Shown: positions 43,525 to 53,328, counted from the stretch's first letter. The stretch is DNA of 64,000 nucleotides from Turicibacter sanguinis (GCF_013046825.1 NZ_CP053187.1:1787501-1851500); one strand, 5' to 3'. Translations and numbers: made by a program. Notes: generated by a model from the sequence alone, not told the origin.

Positions 43525-43951
43525 TTTAGAACAATTATATCGCCAAGTGATTATGGACCATTATAAAAATCCACGTAATAAAGGATTATTACAACAAGAT
43601 GGATATCATGAGGTACATTTAAAAAATCCAACCTGTGGAGATGACATCACAGTTCAAGTTAAAGTTGAAGATGGAAAAATCATCGATCTACGTCATGAAG
43701 GAACTGGATGTTCTATTTGTTGTTCATCAGCTTCTGTTATGTCTCAAACATTGAAAGAGAAAACATTAGAAGAAGCTCAAGAGATTACAAATAACTTCTA
43801 TGAACTTGTCAAAGGTAATGAGTTTGATGAAGATTTAGATATGGGAGATGCACCTGTTTATCAAGGTGTTTCTAAATTCCCGGCACGTGTAAAATGTGCA
43901 ACCATTTCATGGAAAGCTGCTGAGCAAGCATTAAATGAAATGAAAAAATAA
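43511..43951 (+). CDS. sufU: Zinc-dependent sulfurtransferase SufU
   Basis: Accepts sulfur from SufS and delivers it to SufBCD. The 146 residues match the Bacillus SufU ligand set almost number for number: C42, D44, C67 and C129 (B. subtilis C41, D43, C66, C128). The start is GTG 43511, 10 nt after AAAGGAG and inside the end of sufS, so translation is likely coupled to it. Confidence 0.94.
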   Translation: MSFSNLEQLYRQVIMDHYKNPRNKGLLQQDGYHEVHLKNPTCGDDITVQVKVEDGKIIDLRHEGTGCSICCSSASVMSQTLKEKTLEEAQEITNNFYELVKGNEFDEDLDMGDAPVYQGVSKFPARVKCATISWKAAEQALNEMKK

Positions 43952-44007
43952 CACCACTTAATTTCTATTGAGTGGTGAGACGCCAAAATGAAATGGAGGG
44001 TTACCGG

Positions 44008-45429
44008 GTGAGTGCTGAAGTACAAGAGAAAAAACACGAAATTGAAGGCATCGTAACCGATTATAAGTACGGATTTAAAACGGACTATAAAAATATCAAA
44101 GATACAGGTAAGGGAATTTCAGAAGCAGTTGTCCGTGAAATTTCTGAAATTAAAGGTGAACCTGAGTGGATGTTAGAGTATCGCTTAAAAGCATATAATC
44201 ATTTTGCGAAAACTCCAATGCCTGAATGGGGACCGGATTTATCTGAAATTAATTTTGATGATTATACATATTATATTAAACCATCTGAAAAAACTGAAAA
44301 TAGTTGGGATGAAGTTCCAGATGAAATCAAAGACACGTTTGACAAATTAGGAATTCCTGAAGCAGAAGCAAAATTCTTATCAGGAGTTTCAACTCAATAT
44401 GAATCAGAGGTTGTTTATCATAATAATCAAAAAGAATTAGAAGAAGCTGGTGTTATCTTCATGGATACAGATTCAGCTTTAAAGCAATATCCTGATTTAT
44501 TCAAAGAATATTTTGGAAAAGTTATCTCGTATGCAGACAATAAGTTCTCAGCGTTAAACAGTGCCGTATGGTCAGGTGGATCATTTATTTATGTTCCTAA
44601 AGGTGTTAAGATTGAAAAACCATTACAATCATATTTCCGTATTAATACAGAAAGTATGGGGCAATTTGAGCGTACATTAATTATTGTTGATGAGGGAGCA
44701 GACATTCACTATGTAGAGGGATGTACAGCACCAACCTATTCAGCAGATTCATTACACTCGGCTGTCGTTGAAATTTATATTCGTAAAGGTGGACGTTGCC
44801 GTTATTCGACGATTCAAAACTGGTCAAATAATATCCTAAATTTAGTAACAAAACGTGCCGTATGTGAAGATTATGCACATATGGAATGGATTGATGGAAA
44901 TATCGGTTCAAAAATTACAATGAAATATCCTGCATGTGTCTTAAAAGGAGAAGGAGCAAAAGGAACAACTATTTCGATTGCTTTCGCTGGAGAGGGACAA
45001 ATTCAAGATGCAGGAGCTAAAATGATTCACTTAGCCCCTAATACATCTTCAACAATTATCTCTAAATCATTATCACGTAATGGTGGAAATGTAACATACC
45101 GTGGAATTGTTGAACATGGGAAAAATGCAAAAGGTGCTAAATCACACGTTGAATGTGACACACTCATCTTAGATAATGTTTCTAAATCAGATACAATTCC
45201 TTATAACATCGTTAAAAATGATGATGTAACTATTCAACATGAAGCAACTGTTTCAAAAGTCTCTGAAGAACAATTATTCTACCTAATGAGCCGTGGTTTA
45301 ACGGAAGAGCAAGCAACAGAAATGATTGTTATGGGATTCATTGAACCATTCGCAAAAGAATTACCAATGGAATACGCAGTCGAACTTAACCAATTATTAA
45401 AACTAGAAATGAACGGATCGATTGGCTAA
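44008..45429 (+). CDS. sufB: Fe-S cluster assembly protein SufB
   Basis: Main scaffold on which the Fe-S cluster is built. The 473 residues carry the SufB core ([38 protein letters not shown]) and the C-terminal [20 protein letters not shown] 44008 has GGAGGG 7 nt upstream; the frame is open earlier but the extra 12 codons include that ribosome site. Last gene of the suf operon. Confidence 0.95.
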   Translation: MSAEVQEKKHEIEGIVTDYKYGFKTDYKNIKDTGKGISEAVVREISEIKGEPEWMLEYRLKAYNHFAKTPMPEWGPDLSEINFDDYTYYIKPSEKTENSWDEVPDEIKDTFDKLGIPEAEAKFLSGVSTQYESEVVYHNNQKELEEAGVIFMDTDSALKQYPDLFKEYFGKVISYADNKFSALNSAVWSGGSFIYVPKGVKIEKPLQSYFRINTESMGQFERTLIIVDEGADIHYVEGCTAPTYSADSLHSAVVEIYIRKGGRCRYSTIQNWSNNILNLVTKRAVCEDYAHMEWIDGNIGSKITMKYPACVLKGEGAKGTTISIAFAGEGQIQDAGAKMIHLAPNTSSTIISKSLSRNGGNVTYRGIVEHGKNAKGAKSHVECDTLILDNVSKSDTIPYNIVKNDDVTIQHEATVSKVSEEQLFYLMSRGLTEEQATEMIVMGFIEPFAKELPMEYAVELNQLLKLEMNGSIG

Positions 45430-45558
45430 TCCTGAGTAAAGGTGATTTAAACTACACAAACGCTCAGTTAGTGTTATTTAAAAGGTCGAGAAGAATAATC
45501 AATCTACCTTCTGATTTCTTTTATACTTAATGTTTTAGTGATCGTTTTAAAAATATAC

Positions 45559-45595
45559 AAAAGCTAGTAGGCAATTCTGTCTACTAGCTTTTTTT
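45559..45595 (+). terminator. Rho-independent terminator after sufB
   Basis: AAAAGCTAGTAG / CTACTAGCTTTT perfect 12-bp stem with T-run, 130 bp after the stop codon. Confidence 0.9.
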
Positions 45596-45669
45596 CTTGA
45601 AACTGTTAATTTTGTTTTTGTATGAACTTGTCGAAAAAACTAAAACTATAAAAGAAAGGAGTGATTATT

Positions 45670-46026
45670 ATGTGTCAAAAAAATGTTGGACGCCTAGATT
45701 CATATGTTCGTATTAGTGCCGGTTTAATGATGATTAGTTTAGGGATTATGAAACATAAAGGATGGTTAGCGGCTATGGGTAGTATGAAAGTAGCCGAAGG
45801 GATTACTCGTTATTGTCCAATCCTTGATTTATGTCATTTTACAACACTAAGCGACGATGAATTGTTAGAAGAGGTTTTACTTGAAGAAGCGTTAGAATGT
45901 GCTATCGATGATGCTTGCGGTTGTGGATGTGACGATGACTTTGATGATTATGATGAATTAGAAGATGAACATGATTGTCATTGTTGCCATCACGATATCG
46001 AAGATTACGCAGAAGAAGGAATGTAG
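45670..46026 (+). CDS. DUF2892-type membrane protein with acidic Cys/His-rich tail
   Basis: A 118-residue protein. The first 60 residues hold the DUF2892 (YgaP-like) pattern NVGRLDSYVRISAGLMMISLG and a second weak hydrophobic stretch ending GITRYCPILDLC. The last 50 residues are extremely acidic with clustered Cys and His (ACGCGCDDDFDD, DEHDCHCCHHDIED), which looks made to bind metal. ATG 45670 has AAAGGAG 8 nt upstream. It lies directly after suf, so a role in metal or sulfur handling is conceivable but only inferred. Confidence 0.72.
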   Translation: MCQKNVGRLDSYVRISAGLMMISLGIMKHKGWLAAMGSMKVAEGITRYCPILDLCHFTTLSDDELLEEVLLEEALECAIDDACGCGCDDDFDDYDELEDEHDCHCCHHDIEDYAEEGM

Positions 46027-46038
46027 TTAAAAAAAGAG

Positions 46039-46073
46039 CACCACTTGTCATTTTAAACAAGTGGTGTTTTTTT
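46039..46073 (+). terminator. Rho-independent terminator after DUF2892 gene
   Basis: CACCACTTGT / ACAAGTGGTG perfect 10-bp stem and T7 run. Confidence 0.9.
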
Positions 46074-46082
46074 AGGATGTAA

Positions 46083-46110
46083 AAAGAAGCTGAGAAAGTC
46101 TCAATTTCTT
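46083..46110 (-). terminator. Probable terminator of the CBS gene
   Basis: On the minus strand GAAATTGAGA-CTT-TCTCAGCTTC (two mismatched pairs) followed by TTTTT. Confidence 0.6.
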
Positions 46111-46116
46111 TTTATT

Positions 46117-46578
46117 TTATAGTGGAAAATCATCTACCTCTAAATCTCGGTTTGGATTCGTATTAGGTTCAGAAATTTCTTTTAAAGCTATTTCTGCTCT
46201 TCCATCGGTTAGTTGATGAACGGCAAGATCTCCAAGAGAAATCATTCCTACTAATTTTTGATCATGATCGACGACTGGGAGACGTCTAACCTGTTTATCT
46301 GCCATTAAAGAGATTGCTAATCCAACTTCTGAATGTTGTTCAATTGTATAAACTGGATGAGTCATGATATCTTCAATTTTGGTACTCATCGGAAGAATAT
46401 CAGCAAATACACGAATGACAATATCGCGGTCTGTTACTAGTCCAATGACTTTTGAGTTTTCATCGATGACAGGAATCGAACCGACATTATGTTTTTTCAT
46501 AAGACGAGAGGCGTTAAGAACCGTTTCAGTTGGTGTTAAGGCTTCAATGCCATCGGTCATAAATTGTTTTACTTCCAT
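46117..46578 (-). CDS. CBS domain-pair protein
   Basis: A 153-residue protein made of two CBS domains (about 7-62 and 70-126), starting MEVKQFMTDGIEALTP, with VTDRDIVIRVFAD in the first and KLVGMISLGDLAVH in the second. Such stand-alone pairs bind adenine nucleotides and signal energy state; the partner is unknown. ATG 46578 has AAGGAG 8 nt upstream. Convergent with DUF2892. Confidence 0.88.
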   Translation of the reverse strand: MEVKQFMTDGIEALTPTETVLNASRLMKKHNVGSIPVIDENSKVIGLVTDRDIVIRVFADILPMSTKIEDIMTHPVYTIEQHSEVGLAISLMADKQVRRLPVVDHDQKLVGMISLGDLAVHQLTDGRAEIALKEISEPNTNPNRDLEVDDFPL

Positions 46579-46712
46579 AAACAAAACTCCTTGTATTTAA
46601 ATTTCGTTTTTAGTTTACTCAATCAAAGATGAGTTATGCTTTTATTTCTAGAAAACATAAAATAGTGTCACTAAACTAGGCTTTTTGTATAGATTATAGA
46701 GAGGTGATTGAA

Positions 46713-47039
46713 GTGTTACATGTAAATAAAATTAACATTGAAGGTTATGAATTTTTAACTTATGAGGTAGAGTTACCTAAAACAACTCTCTTTATCGTGT
46801 CACATGAAAAAGTAGGATATATCATGTGTGCTGCACTCGATATTGATTTCTTTAACAATTCTCCTAAATTAATTGCACGTAAAATTATTGCAGGACGCGC
46901 AGAAGGGGTTCGTAGTATTGAACAACTTTTAGATGCTCCACTTGCCAAGGTAACGGTTGCAGCTGATGAAATGGGAATTAAGGTTGGAACGATTGGTAGA
47001 GATGCCCTAGTTCTAATGGCTAAAAGTTTAGAAGAATAA
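46713..47039 (+). CDS. DUF1805 (YunC-like) protein
   Basis: A 108-residue protein of the YunC/DUF1805 family, recognised from VGYIMCAALDIDFFN and the KIIAGRAEGVRSIEQLL segment. The function is not known. GTG 46713 is the likely start (ribosome site AGAGGTGAT just upstream); the GTG at 46704 lies inside that site. Confidence 0.8.
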   Translation: MLHVNKINIEGYEFLTYEVELPKTTLFIVSHEKVGYIMCAALDIDFFNNSPKLIARKIIAGRAEGVRSIEQLLDAPLAKVTVAADEMGIKVGTIGRDALVLMAKSLEE

Positions 47040-47046
47040 TAAATTT

Positions 47047-47085
47047 TAAAAGACTGTTTTCAATGGAAAAAACAGTCTTTTTTGC
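47047..47085 (+). terminator. Rho-independent terminator after DUF1805 gene
   Basis: AAAGACTGTTTT / AAAACAGTCTTT stem with T-run. Confidence 0.88.
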
Positions 47086-47204
47086 ATACTTTTTAGGTAA
47101 TTGTTCACTCTAAAGAATGAATAGTATTTTGGTAAATTTTTGACGCTATTAATCTAAAGGTCAAAAGGATACTCATTGATTTCGTTATAATAGAGGTGAA
47201 TTGA

Positions 47205-48050
47205 ATGAAGAAATGGATTGGTTGGTTACTAGTATTAGTTGTCATTTTAGTGTTAGGAGGATTTCTTTTAAGTCGTCCAAAAGACGTGTTATACGATCAT
47301 GTGCAGGCAACAACGCAAGATTTGACGACCTATTATAGTTTTAGCGGGAATGTCGAAGCAAAAGATGCACAGTCCTTAATTTCAACAACAATGTTTCAAG
47401 TAAATGAAATTCTAGTTGAAGAGGGACAGTGGGTTGAAAAAGGAGAAGTATTATTAACAACGTCTCAAGGTATGAAATTAGAAGCAAGCGTATCAGGTGA
47501 AGTGTCAACGATTTATGTACGTGAGGGAGATTTAGTGACAAGTGGTACCCCTCTAGTAGATGTGACGGATTATGAACACTTACAGATTAAAGTTAAGGTG
47601 GATGAATATAATATTATCCCGGTATCGGTTGGAAAAGAAGTGAGTGTTCATGTGAATGCGTTAAATCAAGATTATTCTGGTAGTATCTCTCATGTGACGA
47701 AAGAAGCACAAATCAGTAGTGGGATTGCCTACTTTATAGCGACAGTTGATATCGAAGAAAATGCGAATTTATATATTGGAATGTCATCAGAAGTGAAGCT
47801 TGTCAATGAAAGTGTGACAGATGCCATTGTTTTACCGATGGATGCTATTCAATTTAAATCGGATGAAACACCTTATGTTTATTACCAAAATGAAAATGAT
47901 GAAGTGATAAGCAAAGATATTACGGTTGGGATCAGTGATGGTGTCTATGTGCAAGTGTTGAGTGGCGTTAATCAAGGTGAGGACATACTAGTTCCTAAAG
48001 CTATCGAAATTAAGACCCCTTTTGAAATGATGAAGCACTCGAATAAATAG
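47205..48050 (+). CDS. MacA/HlyD-like efflux adaptor protein
   Basis: Membrane-fusion style adaptor of 281 residues for the following ABC exporter. An N-terminal membrane anchor (5-24) precedes a short lipoyl-like/beta-barrel fold (VEEGQWVEKGEVLL, then GEVSTIYVREGDLV). It lacks the long coiled-coil hairpin of Gram-negative MacA, as expected for a Gram-positive homologue. Ribosome site GAGGTGA. Forms an operon with the next two genes, starting 11 bp before the ATPase. Confidence 0.87.
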   Translation: MKKWIGWLLVLVVILVLGGFLLSRPKDVLYDHVQATTQDLTTYYSFSGNVEAKDAQSLISTTMFQVNEILVEEGQWVEKGEVLLTTSQGMKLEASVSGEVSTIYVREGDLVTSGTPLVDVTDYEHLQIKVKVDEYNIIPVSVGKEVSVHVNALNQDYSGSISHVTKEAQISSGIAYFIATVDIEENANLYIGMSSEVKLVNESVTDAIVLPMDAIQFKSDETPYVYYQNENDEVISKDITVGISDGVYVQVLSGVNQGEDILVPKAIEIKTPFEMMKHSNK

Positions 48051-48061
48051 AGGTGAATCAG

Positions 48062-48754
48062 ATGTCAGAAGAAATTCTATCAATGAAAAGTATAGTCAAG
48101 TCCTATGTGCTAGGGGATGAGGAGCAAGTTGTTTTAAAAGGCATTAACTTCCGTGTTAATGAAGGAGAATTTGTCTCTATTTTAGGGCCATCTGGTTCTG
48201 GAAAATCGACGATGATGAATATTATTGGCTGCTTAGACTGTTCGACCAGTGGTTCATATATTTTATCAGGACAAGATATTAAAGATTTAAATGAAAATGA
48301 ATTGGCGGATATTCGTAGTCATGAAATTGGATTTGTTTTCCAATCGTTTCAATTGCTACCAAGATTGACGGCTTTACAAAACGTTGAGCTTCCAATGATA
48401 TATGCAGGAATTCCATCACATGAACGAAAAGTAAGAGCAAAGGAAATGCTTGAACGAGTTGGACTTGCTAATCGTATCCATCACTATCCTAATCAATTAT
48501 CTGGTGGGCAACAACAACGTGTTGCGATTGCAAGAGCTATTTCTACAAATCCAACGATTTTATTAGCAGATGAACCGACTGGAGCATTGGATCAAAAAAC
48601 AAGCCATCAGGTGATGTCATTATTTAAAGAATTAAATCAAGAAGGTCGGACAATTATTATGATTACACATGATGAAACGATTGCCAAAGAAGCATCAAGA
48701 ATCGTGCGGATTTTAGATGGAAACCTCTTAGAGGAGGTGATAAATCGTGTTTAA
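48062..48754 (+). CDS. ABC transporter ATP-binding protein (MacB/LolD type)
   Basis: A 230-residue ATPase: Walker A GPSGSGKST, Q-loop FQSFQLLPRLTA, signature LSGGQQQRVAIARA, Walker B ILLADEPTGALD and H-loop ITHDE. It belongs to the MacB/LolD/FtsE group that pairs with FtsX-fold permeases. ATG 48062 has AGAGGTGA upstream. It overlaps the permease gene by 8 nt. Confidence 0.93.
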   Translation: MSEEILSMKSIVKSYVLGDEEQVVLKGINFRVNEGEFVSILGPSGSGKSTMMNIIGCLDCSTSGSYILSGQDIKDLNENELADIRSHEIGFVFQSFQLLPRLTALQNVELPMIYAGIPSHERKVRAKEMLERVGLANRIHHYPNQLSGGQQQRVAIARAISTNPTILLADEPTGALDQKTSHQVMSLFKELNQEGRTIIMITHDETIAKEASRIVRILDGNLLEEVINRV

Positions 48755-49937
48755 AGAAAGTATCATTATGTCTTGGCAAAATATCATTTATAATAAAATG
48801 CGTTCCTTTTTAACGATTTTAGGGATTGTAATTGGAGTTAGCTCAATTATTGCCCTTATCTCGATTGTAGAAGGCGTAACAATGGAAGTGACAAGTCAAT
48901 TTTCTGAACTAGGTGCAAATAAATTAACGATTCAAGCAAAAGGCACGCCATTAAAAAAAGGATTAACCGATTATGAAGTACAATTATTAGCCGATATTGA
49001 TGGGGTTAATGGTATATCTCCGACAATAAGCACGACAACCTCTGTTGTAGGAAACGGACAAGTCCATGATAAAGTGACAATCGAAGGAAAAAATGCTTCA
49101 TACTTTAAGTATAATCAGTTGGCATTAAAAAGTGGGCGATTACTTAATTCGATTGATTTATCTCAACAATCAAATGTCGCTTTAGTCAGCGAGTCGCTTG
49201 CAGATACCTTGTATTTTGGTGAACAACCGATTGGGCAGTATCTGTTAATTAACGGAATTTCTTATCGGATTGTTGGGGTTTTAGAAAAAACAGATCAAAT
49301 GGATATGATGTCTTCAATGTCAGGTAAGCAGTCAGAAAATAGAGTGATTGTGCCGTATCAAAATTTAATGGGATTAGTGGGCCTCAATTGTATTAATAAT
49401 GTTGAAGTTTATATGCAAAATAATGCAAATGTAGATGAAATTATTGGGAAAGTTGAGCTAATTTTAAATCAAGCATTTAATTACAAAGAGAATAGCTATA
49501 GCATCATTAACATGGAGGGGTTACTTGATACAATTCAAAGTATGAATTCGATGATGACCATGATGCTCGTTGGGATTGCCTCGATTGCGTTATTAGTCGG
49601 AGGGATTGGGATTATGAATATGATGCTTGTTTCTGTCACAGAGCGTACGATGGAAATCGGACTTAAAAAAGCCTTAGGAGCAAAGCCTCGAAGTATTCAA
49701 CTTCAGTTTTTAATTGAGTCGATTTTTCTTTCGTTATTTGGTGGAGTTGTAGGATTAGTACTCGGAGTTATGATTGCTTTTGTAGTGGCCTTTATTATTG
49801 GATTTACACCGAGCATTTCTACTAATTCGATTGCATTGGCTTTACTATTTTCAGGTGGGGTAGGGGTGATATTTGGTTTAGCTCCTGCTAGAAAAGCAAG
49901 TCAATTAAATCCCATTGATGCTTTACGAAGAAGTTAA
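48747..49937 (+). CDS. MacB-type ABC permease (FtsX fold)
   Basis: A 396-residue permease with one N-terminal membrane helix (about 20-45), a large extracytoplasmic MacB_PCD domain and three C-terminal helices (about 270-390). ERTMEIGLKKALGAKP is the typical coupling segment. With its ATPase and adaptor it forms a MacAB-like unit; Gram-positive homologues export peptides or confer resistance to antimicrobial peptides, but the cargo here is unknown. No terminator was seen downstream. Confidence 0.92.
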   Translation: MFKESIIMSWQNIIYNKMRSFLTILGIVIGVSSIIALISIVEGVTMEVTSQFSELGANKLTIQAKGTPLKKGLTDYEVQLLADIDGVNGISPTISTTTSVVGNGQVHDKVTIEGKNASYFKYNQLALKSGRLLNSIDLSQQSNVALVSESLADTLYFGEQPIGQYLLINGISYRIVGVLEKTDQMDMMSSMSGKQSENRVIVPYQNLMGLVGLNCINNVEVYMQNNANVDEIIGKVELILNQAFNYKENSYSIINMEGLLDTIQSMNSMMTMMLVGIASIALLVGGIGIMNMMLVSVTERTMEIGLKKALGAKPRSIQLQFLIESIFLSLFGGVVGLVLGVMIAFVVAFIIGFTPSISTNSIALALLFSGGVGVIFGLAPARKASQLNPIDALRRS

Positions 49938-50035
49938 AAGTCTATCAATCACCTATACCTTTTTTTAGAGGAGGACATATATTAAAAATAGGAGCAAACT
50001 ATCTTATTTTTAAACTTGTAACTAGTCCCCCTAAT

Positions 50036-50085
50036 ACAGGATATCTTTGCTTTAAACGTTTGGATAGATTCCAACAATATCCTGT
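50036..50085 (+). promoter_or_regulatory. Nested hairpin leader before the YheC/YheD gene
   Basis: ACAGGATAT and ATATCCTGT (9 bp) enclose an inner TTGGA-TAGAT-TCCAA hairpin. No T-run follows, so it is not a plain terminator; it lies just before the ribosome site of the next gene. Confidence 0.4.
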
Positions 50086-50109
50086 TTGCAAATAGAAAGA
50101 GTGATAGAT

Positions 50110-51135
50110 ATGGTCTTAATTGGATTTTTGCATCATAATAAAAATCCACAAAACGTAGAGAAAGCTGTATATGTAGCCAAAGCAGCCAAAGCACAGCAGG
50201 TAGAAATGATTTATTTCGGTACTGAAGATGTTGATTTAAAAGAACAGACAATTAATGGGTATATCTTACAAAAAGATGAATGGGTAAGAGTGACATCTCC
50301 ATTTCCACAGGTGATTATTAATGCAGGAAGCCCTCATAAATTTGATAATAACATTATCAGTGCTTTAAAACAAAAAATTCCTTTTACAAGTGTTCCAATC
50401 GGTAATAAAATGGAAGTTTACACGCGAATTAAACAATCGAAAAAGTTTACATCGTATTTAATTCCAACAGAAAGTGTGTATAAAGTAGAAGATGTTCAAC
50501 GATTTTTATCAAAGCATCATCAAGCCATTTTAAAACCAATTAATGGTCATCAGGGAGAAAATGTATTATACATAGAGAAAAAAGGGCACGAATATATCAT
50601 CAATGATAAAGGATATATTAATCAATACAATGAAAGATGGTTCGCTTCTTATATAAAAAAACGATTGGCTAAACGTAAATATTTAATTCAGGTTTATATT
50701 CATTCAACAACAAAAGATGGTTTTGCTTATGATATAAGGTTACATATGATTAAAAATAAGGATGGAGAGTGGCAAACTCCTATCATATTTCCACGGGTTT
50801 CAACGACAAAGAGTGTTGTAACAAATTGTGCGAGTGGTGGAAAGTATGTAGAACCTTATGAATTTTTATCACAAAATTTTTCGATAAAAAGATATCAAAT
50901 AAAGCGAACACTTGAAGTGTTTGGAATTGAGTTATCAAAACATTTAGATCAGTTACAGATCCAACAAAAAAAACAAGTCTTTGATGAACTTGGAATTGAT
51001 ATTGGGATTGATAGTCGAAATTATATTTGGATTTATGAAGTCAATTGGCGTCCAGGATTTATTTATCCTACAGAAAATGAAGATAGCGTGATTGCTAAAA
51101 ATTTAGTAGAGTATGCTATCACCTTAATTAAATAG
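50110..51135 (+). CDS. YheC/YheD family ATP-grasp protein (spore coat-associated)
   Basis: A 341-residue ATP-grasp protein of the YheC/YheD family. ATP-grasp marks include AILKPINGHQGENVLYIEK (about 138-156), YIKKRLAKRKYLIQVYI, and the metal-binding C-terminal segment YEVNWRPGFIYP. In Bacillus, YheC and YheD associate with the spore coat and a ligase activity is presumed. ATG 50110 is the likely start; GTG 50101 is an alternative. Its presence suggests that the organism is a spore former or descends from one. Confidence 0.85.
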   Translation: MVLIGFLHHNKNPQNVEKAVYVAKAAKAQQVEMIYFGTEDVDLKEQTINGYILQKDEWVRVTSPFPQVIINAGSPHKFDNNIISALKQKIPFTSVPIGNKMEVYTRIKQSKKFTSYLIPTESVYKVEDVQRFLSKHHQAILKPINGHQGENVLYIEKKGHEYIINDKGYINQYNERWFASYIKKRLAKRKYLIQVYIHSTTKDGFAYDIRLHMIKNKDGEWQTPIIFPRVSTTKSVVTNCASGGKYVEPYEFLSQNFSIKRYQIKRTLEVFGIELSKHLDQLQIQQKKQVFDELGIDIGIDSRNYIWIYEVNWRPGFIYPTENEDSVIAKNLVEYAITLIK

Positions 51136-51139
51136 GCTT

Positions 51140-51190
51140 AACAAAGAAAGTCTTTTAAGACGAGTTTCGTTTTAGAAGATTTTTTTTGTT
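51140..51190 (+). terminator. Long-stem terminator after YheC/YheD gene
   Basis: AACAAAGAAAGTCTTTTA pairs with TAGAAGATTTTTTTTGTT over 18 positions, using several G-U pairs; the T-run is part of the descending arm. Confidence 0.65.
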
Positions 51191-51314
51191 AAATCTAATT
51201 AAAATTGTCTGAAAAAACCGTATAAAAACAAATTAAATACAAATTTAGACAAATCAAGCGCCTGGCTTTAGATATAATAAAAAAGATGTTTAAAAGGGTA
51301 TCTTAAATAAAAAC

Positions 51315-51329
51315 ATGTAAATGTTTACA
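51315..51329 (+). promoter_or_regulatory. cre-like site upstream of glgB
   Basis: ATGTAAATGTTTACA: TGTAAA and TTTACA arms two bases apart, one mismatch (T for the central C) from the cre consensus. A TATAAT at 51374-51379 lies downstream, so CcpA bound here would sit upstream of a promoter and could activate as well as repress. Confidence 0.55.
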
Positions 51330-51417
51330 ATTTAAAAGGATACCTTTACAGGGATGATATTAGTTATAATAAAGATATATTCTGTAAGCAGAATGATGAA
51401 CAAGGGGGATATCAATT

Positions 51418-53328
51418 ATGATTGAATTTACATCAGGTGATCGTTATTTATTTAATGAAGGAACACATAAACAACTATATAAGAAGTTTGGATCTTTTGT
51501 TGTTCGTGATAATGAAGAAGTGTTGGGAACGTATTTTTGTGTTTATGCACCACATGCTTCAAAAGTTTGTGTAGTAGGGGATTTTAATCATTGGAATGGA
51601 ACGCATCATGAGATGCGAAGAGATGATGGGATTTGGTCATTGTTTATTCCAGGAATTGGTGAAGGTTCTATCTATAAGTATGAGATTGTAACGGCTTTTG
51701 GTCAAACCATTTTAAAGGCTGATCCATATGCCTTTTATGCGGAACAACGTCCAAATACGGCTTCTATTGTTTATGATATTGAGGGGTTTGAATGGACAGA
51801 TGCAGAGTGGGCGAAAAAACGTCAATTTTCGAATATTTTTGAGGAGCCATTAAATATTTATGAACTTCATTTAGGATCTTGGAGACGTAATAAAGAATTA
51901 GTAGAGTCTGAAACGTTTCATAGCTATACTGAAATTATGGATGAGTTAATTGAATATGTTTTAGAGCATAGTTATACGCATATTGAATTGATGCCTTTAT
52001 ATGAGCATCCATTTGATGGGTCATGGGGATATCAAGCAACAGGATACTATGCGGCAAGTAGTCGTTATGGTGAACCAAAAGATTTAATGATGTTAATTAA
52101 TCGTTGTCATGAAGCGGGAATAGGGGTCATTATGGACTGGGTACCAGGACATTTTTGTCGTGATGCTCACGGTTTATTTAAATTCGATGGAGAAGCAGTC
52201 TATGAGTATCCATATGAGGATGTAGCCGTTTCAGAATGGGGAACAGGAAACTTTGATTTAGGTAAAGGAACAGTTCGCAGTTTCTTAATTTCAAATGCTC
52301 TTTTTTGGATGAAGTATTATCACGTAGATGGTTTCCGTGTCGATGCGGTTGCGAATATGATTTATTGGGATGGAAATAAGTCTCGCGGTGTGAATCATGG
52401 CGCTGTAGAGTTTATTCAAAAGTTAAATGAGGCAGTTTTCTTAGAAGATGATAAGATTTTAATGATTGCTGAAGATTCAACCAGTTATCCGTTAGTAACA
52501 GCACCAGTATCGGTAGGTGGACTTGGTTTTAGTTATAAATGGAATATGGGATGGATGAATGATACGTTAGATTACATTGAATTAGATAATATTTATCGCC
52601 CATATCACCACAATTACATTACTTTTGCAATGGCTTATGCTTACAGTGAAAACTTCGTTCTTCCATTCTCTCACGATGAAGTAGTTCATGGAAAGAAATC
52701 ATTAGTGGATAAGGCACCAGGTGATTACTGGCAAAAGCTTGCACAATTTAGATTGCTATGTACCTATCAAATGACGTTGCCAGGGAAAAAATTGAACTTT
52801 ATGGCGAATGAAATTGCACAGTTTCATGAGTGGAAAGATAAAGAACAGGTGGATTGGCATTTATTAAAATATCCGGCACATGATGCTTCGAATCGTTATA
52901 TTAAAGATTTAAATAAATTGTATTTAAATGAGCCAGCACTTTGGGAACTTGATCACTCATTTGAAGGATTTGAATGGATTGATGTGAATAATAATGAGCA
53001 GAGTATTTTCTCTTATATCCGTAAATGTAAGAATGCGGATGAATTTGTTGTAGTGGTACTAAACTTTAAACCAGTTCCATATCATCAATATAGAGTGGGG
53101 GTTCCATGCTTTGGAGAGTATACAGAGGCCCTAAATAGTGATCGTGATTATTATCATGGTTCAAATCAATATAATGGATTGCCATTAGTGGCGAAAAAAG
53201 GGATGACACATGGGAAACCATATTATATTGAAGTAACGATTCCACCTTATGGAGCAACGATTTTTAAATATCGTCCACTCGAAGAAGAAACAGAGGTAGA
53301 AGAAGGGTTAGAAGTTGAACTAGCTTAA
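51418..53328 (+). CDS. glgB: 1,4-alpha-glucan branching enzyme
   Basis: Introduces alpha-1,6 branches into glycogen. The 636 residues comprise a CBM48 domain (about 25-115), a GH13 barrel (about 150-520) and a C-terminal beta domain. The nucleophile is Asp309 in GFRVDAVANM, the acid/base Glu352 in IAEDSTSYP, and the third Asp lies in PFSHDEVVHGK. First gene of glgB-glgC-glgDA; glgC starts 17 bp later. Confidence 0.96.
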   Translation: MIEFTSGDRYLFNEGTHKQLYKKFGSFVVRDNEEVLGTYFCVYAPHASKVCVVGDFNHWNGTHHEMRRDDGIWSLFIPGIGEGSIYKYEIVTAFGQTILKADPYAFYAEQRPNTASIVYDIEGFEWTDAEWAKKRQFSNIFEEPLNIYELHLGSWRRNKELVESETFHSYTEIMDELIEYVLEHSYTHIELMPLYEHPFDGSWGYQATGYYAASSRYGEPKDLMMLINRCHEAGIGVIMDWVPGHFCRDAHGLFKFDGEAVYEYPYEDVAVSEWGTGNFDLGKGTVRSFLISNALFWMKYYHVDGFRVDAVANMIYWDGNKSRGVNHGAVEFIQKLNEAVFLEDDKILMIAEDSTSYPLVTAPVSVGGLGFSYKWNMGWMNDTLDYIELDNIYRPYHHNYITFAMAYAYSENFVLPFSHDEVVHGKKSLVDKAPGDYWQKLAQFRLLCTYQMTLPGKKLNFMANEIAQFHEWKDKEQVDWHLLKYPAHDASNRYIKDLNKLYLNEPALWELDHSFEGFEWIDVNNNEQSIFSYIRKCKNADEFVVVVLNFKPVPYHQYRVGVPCFGEYTEALNSDRDYYHGSNQYNGLPLVAKKGMTHGKPYYIEVTIPPYGATIFKYRPLEEETEVEEGLEVELA

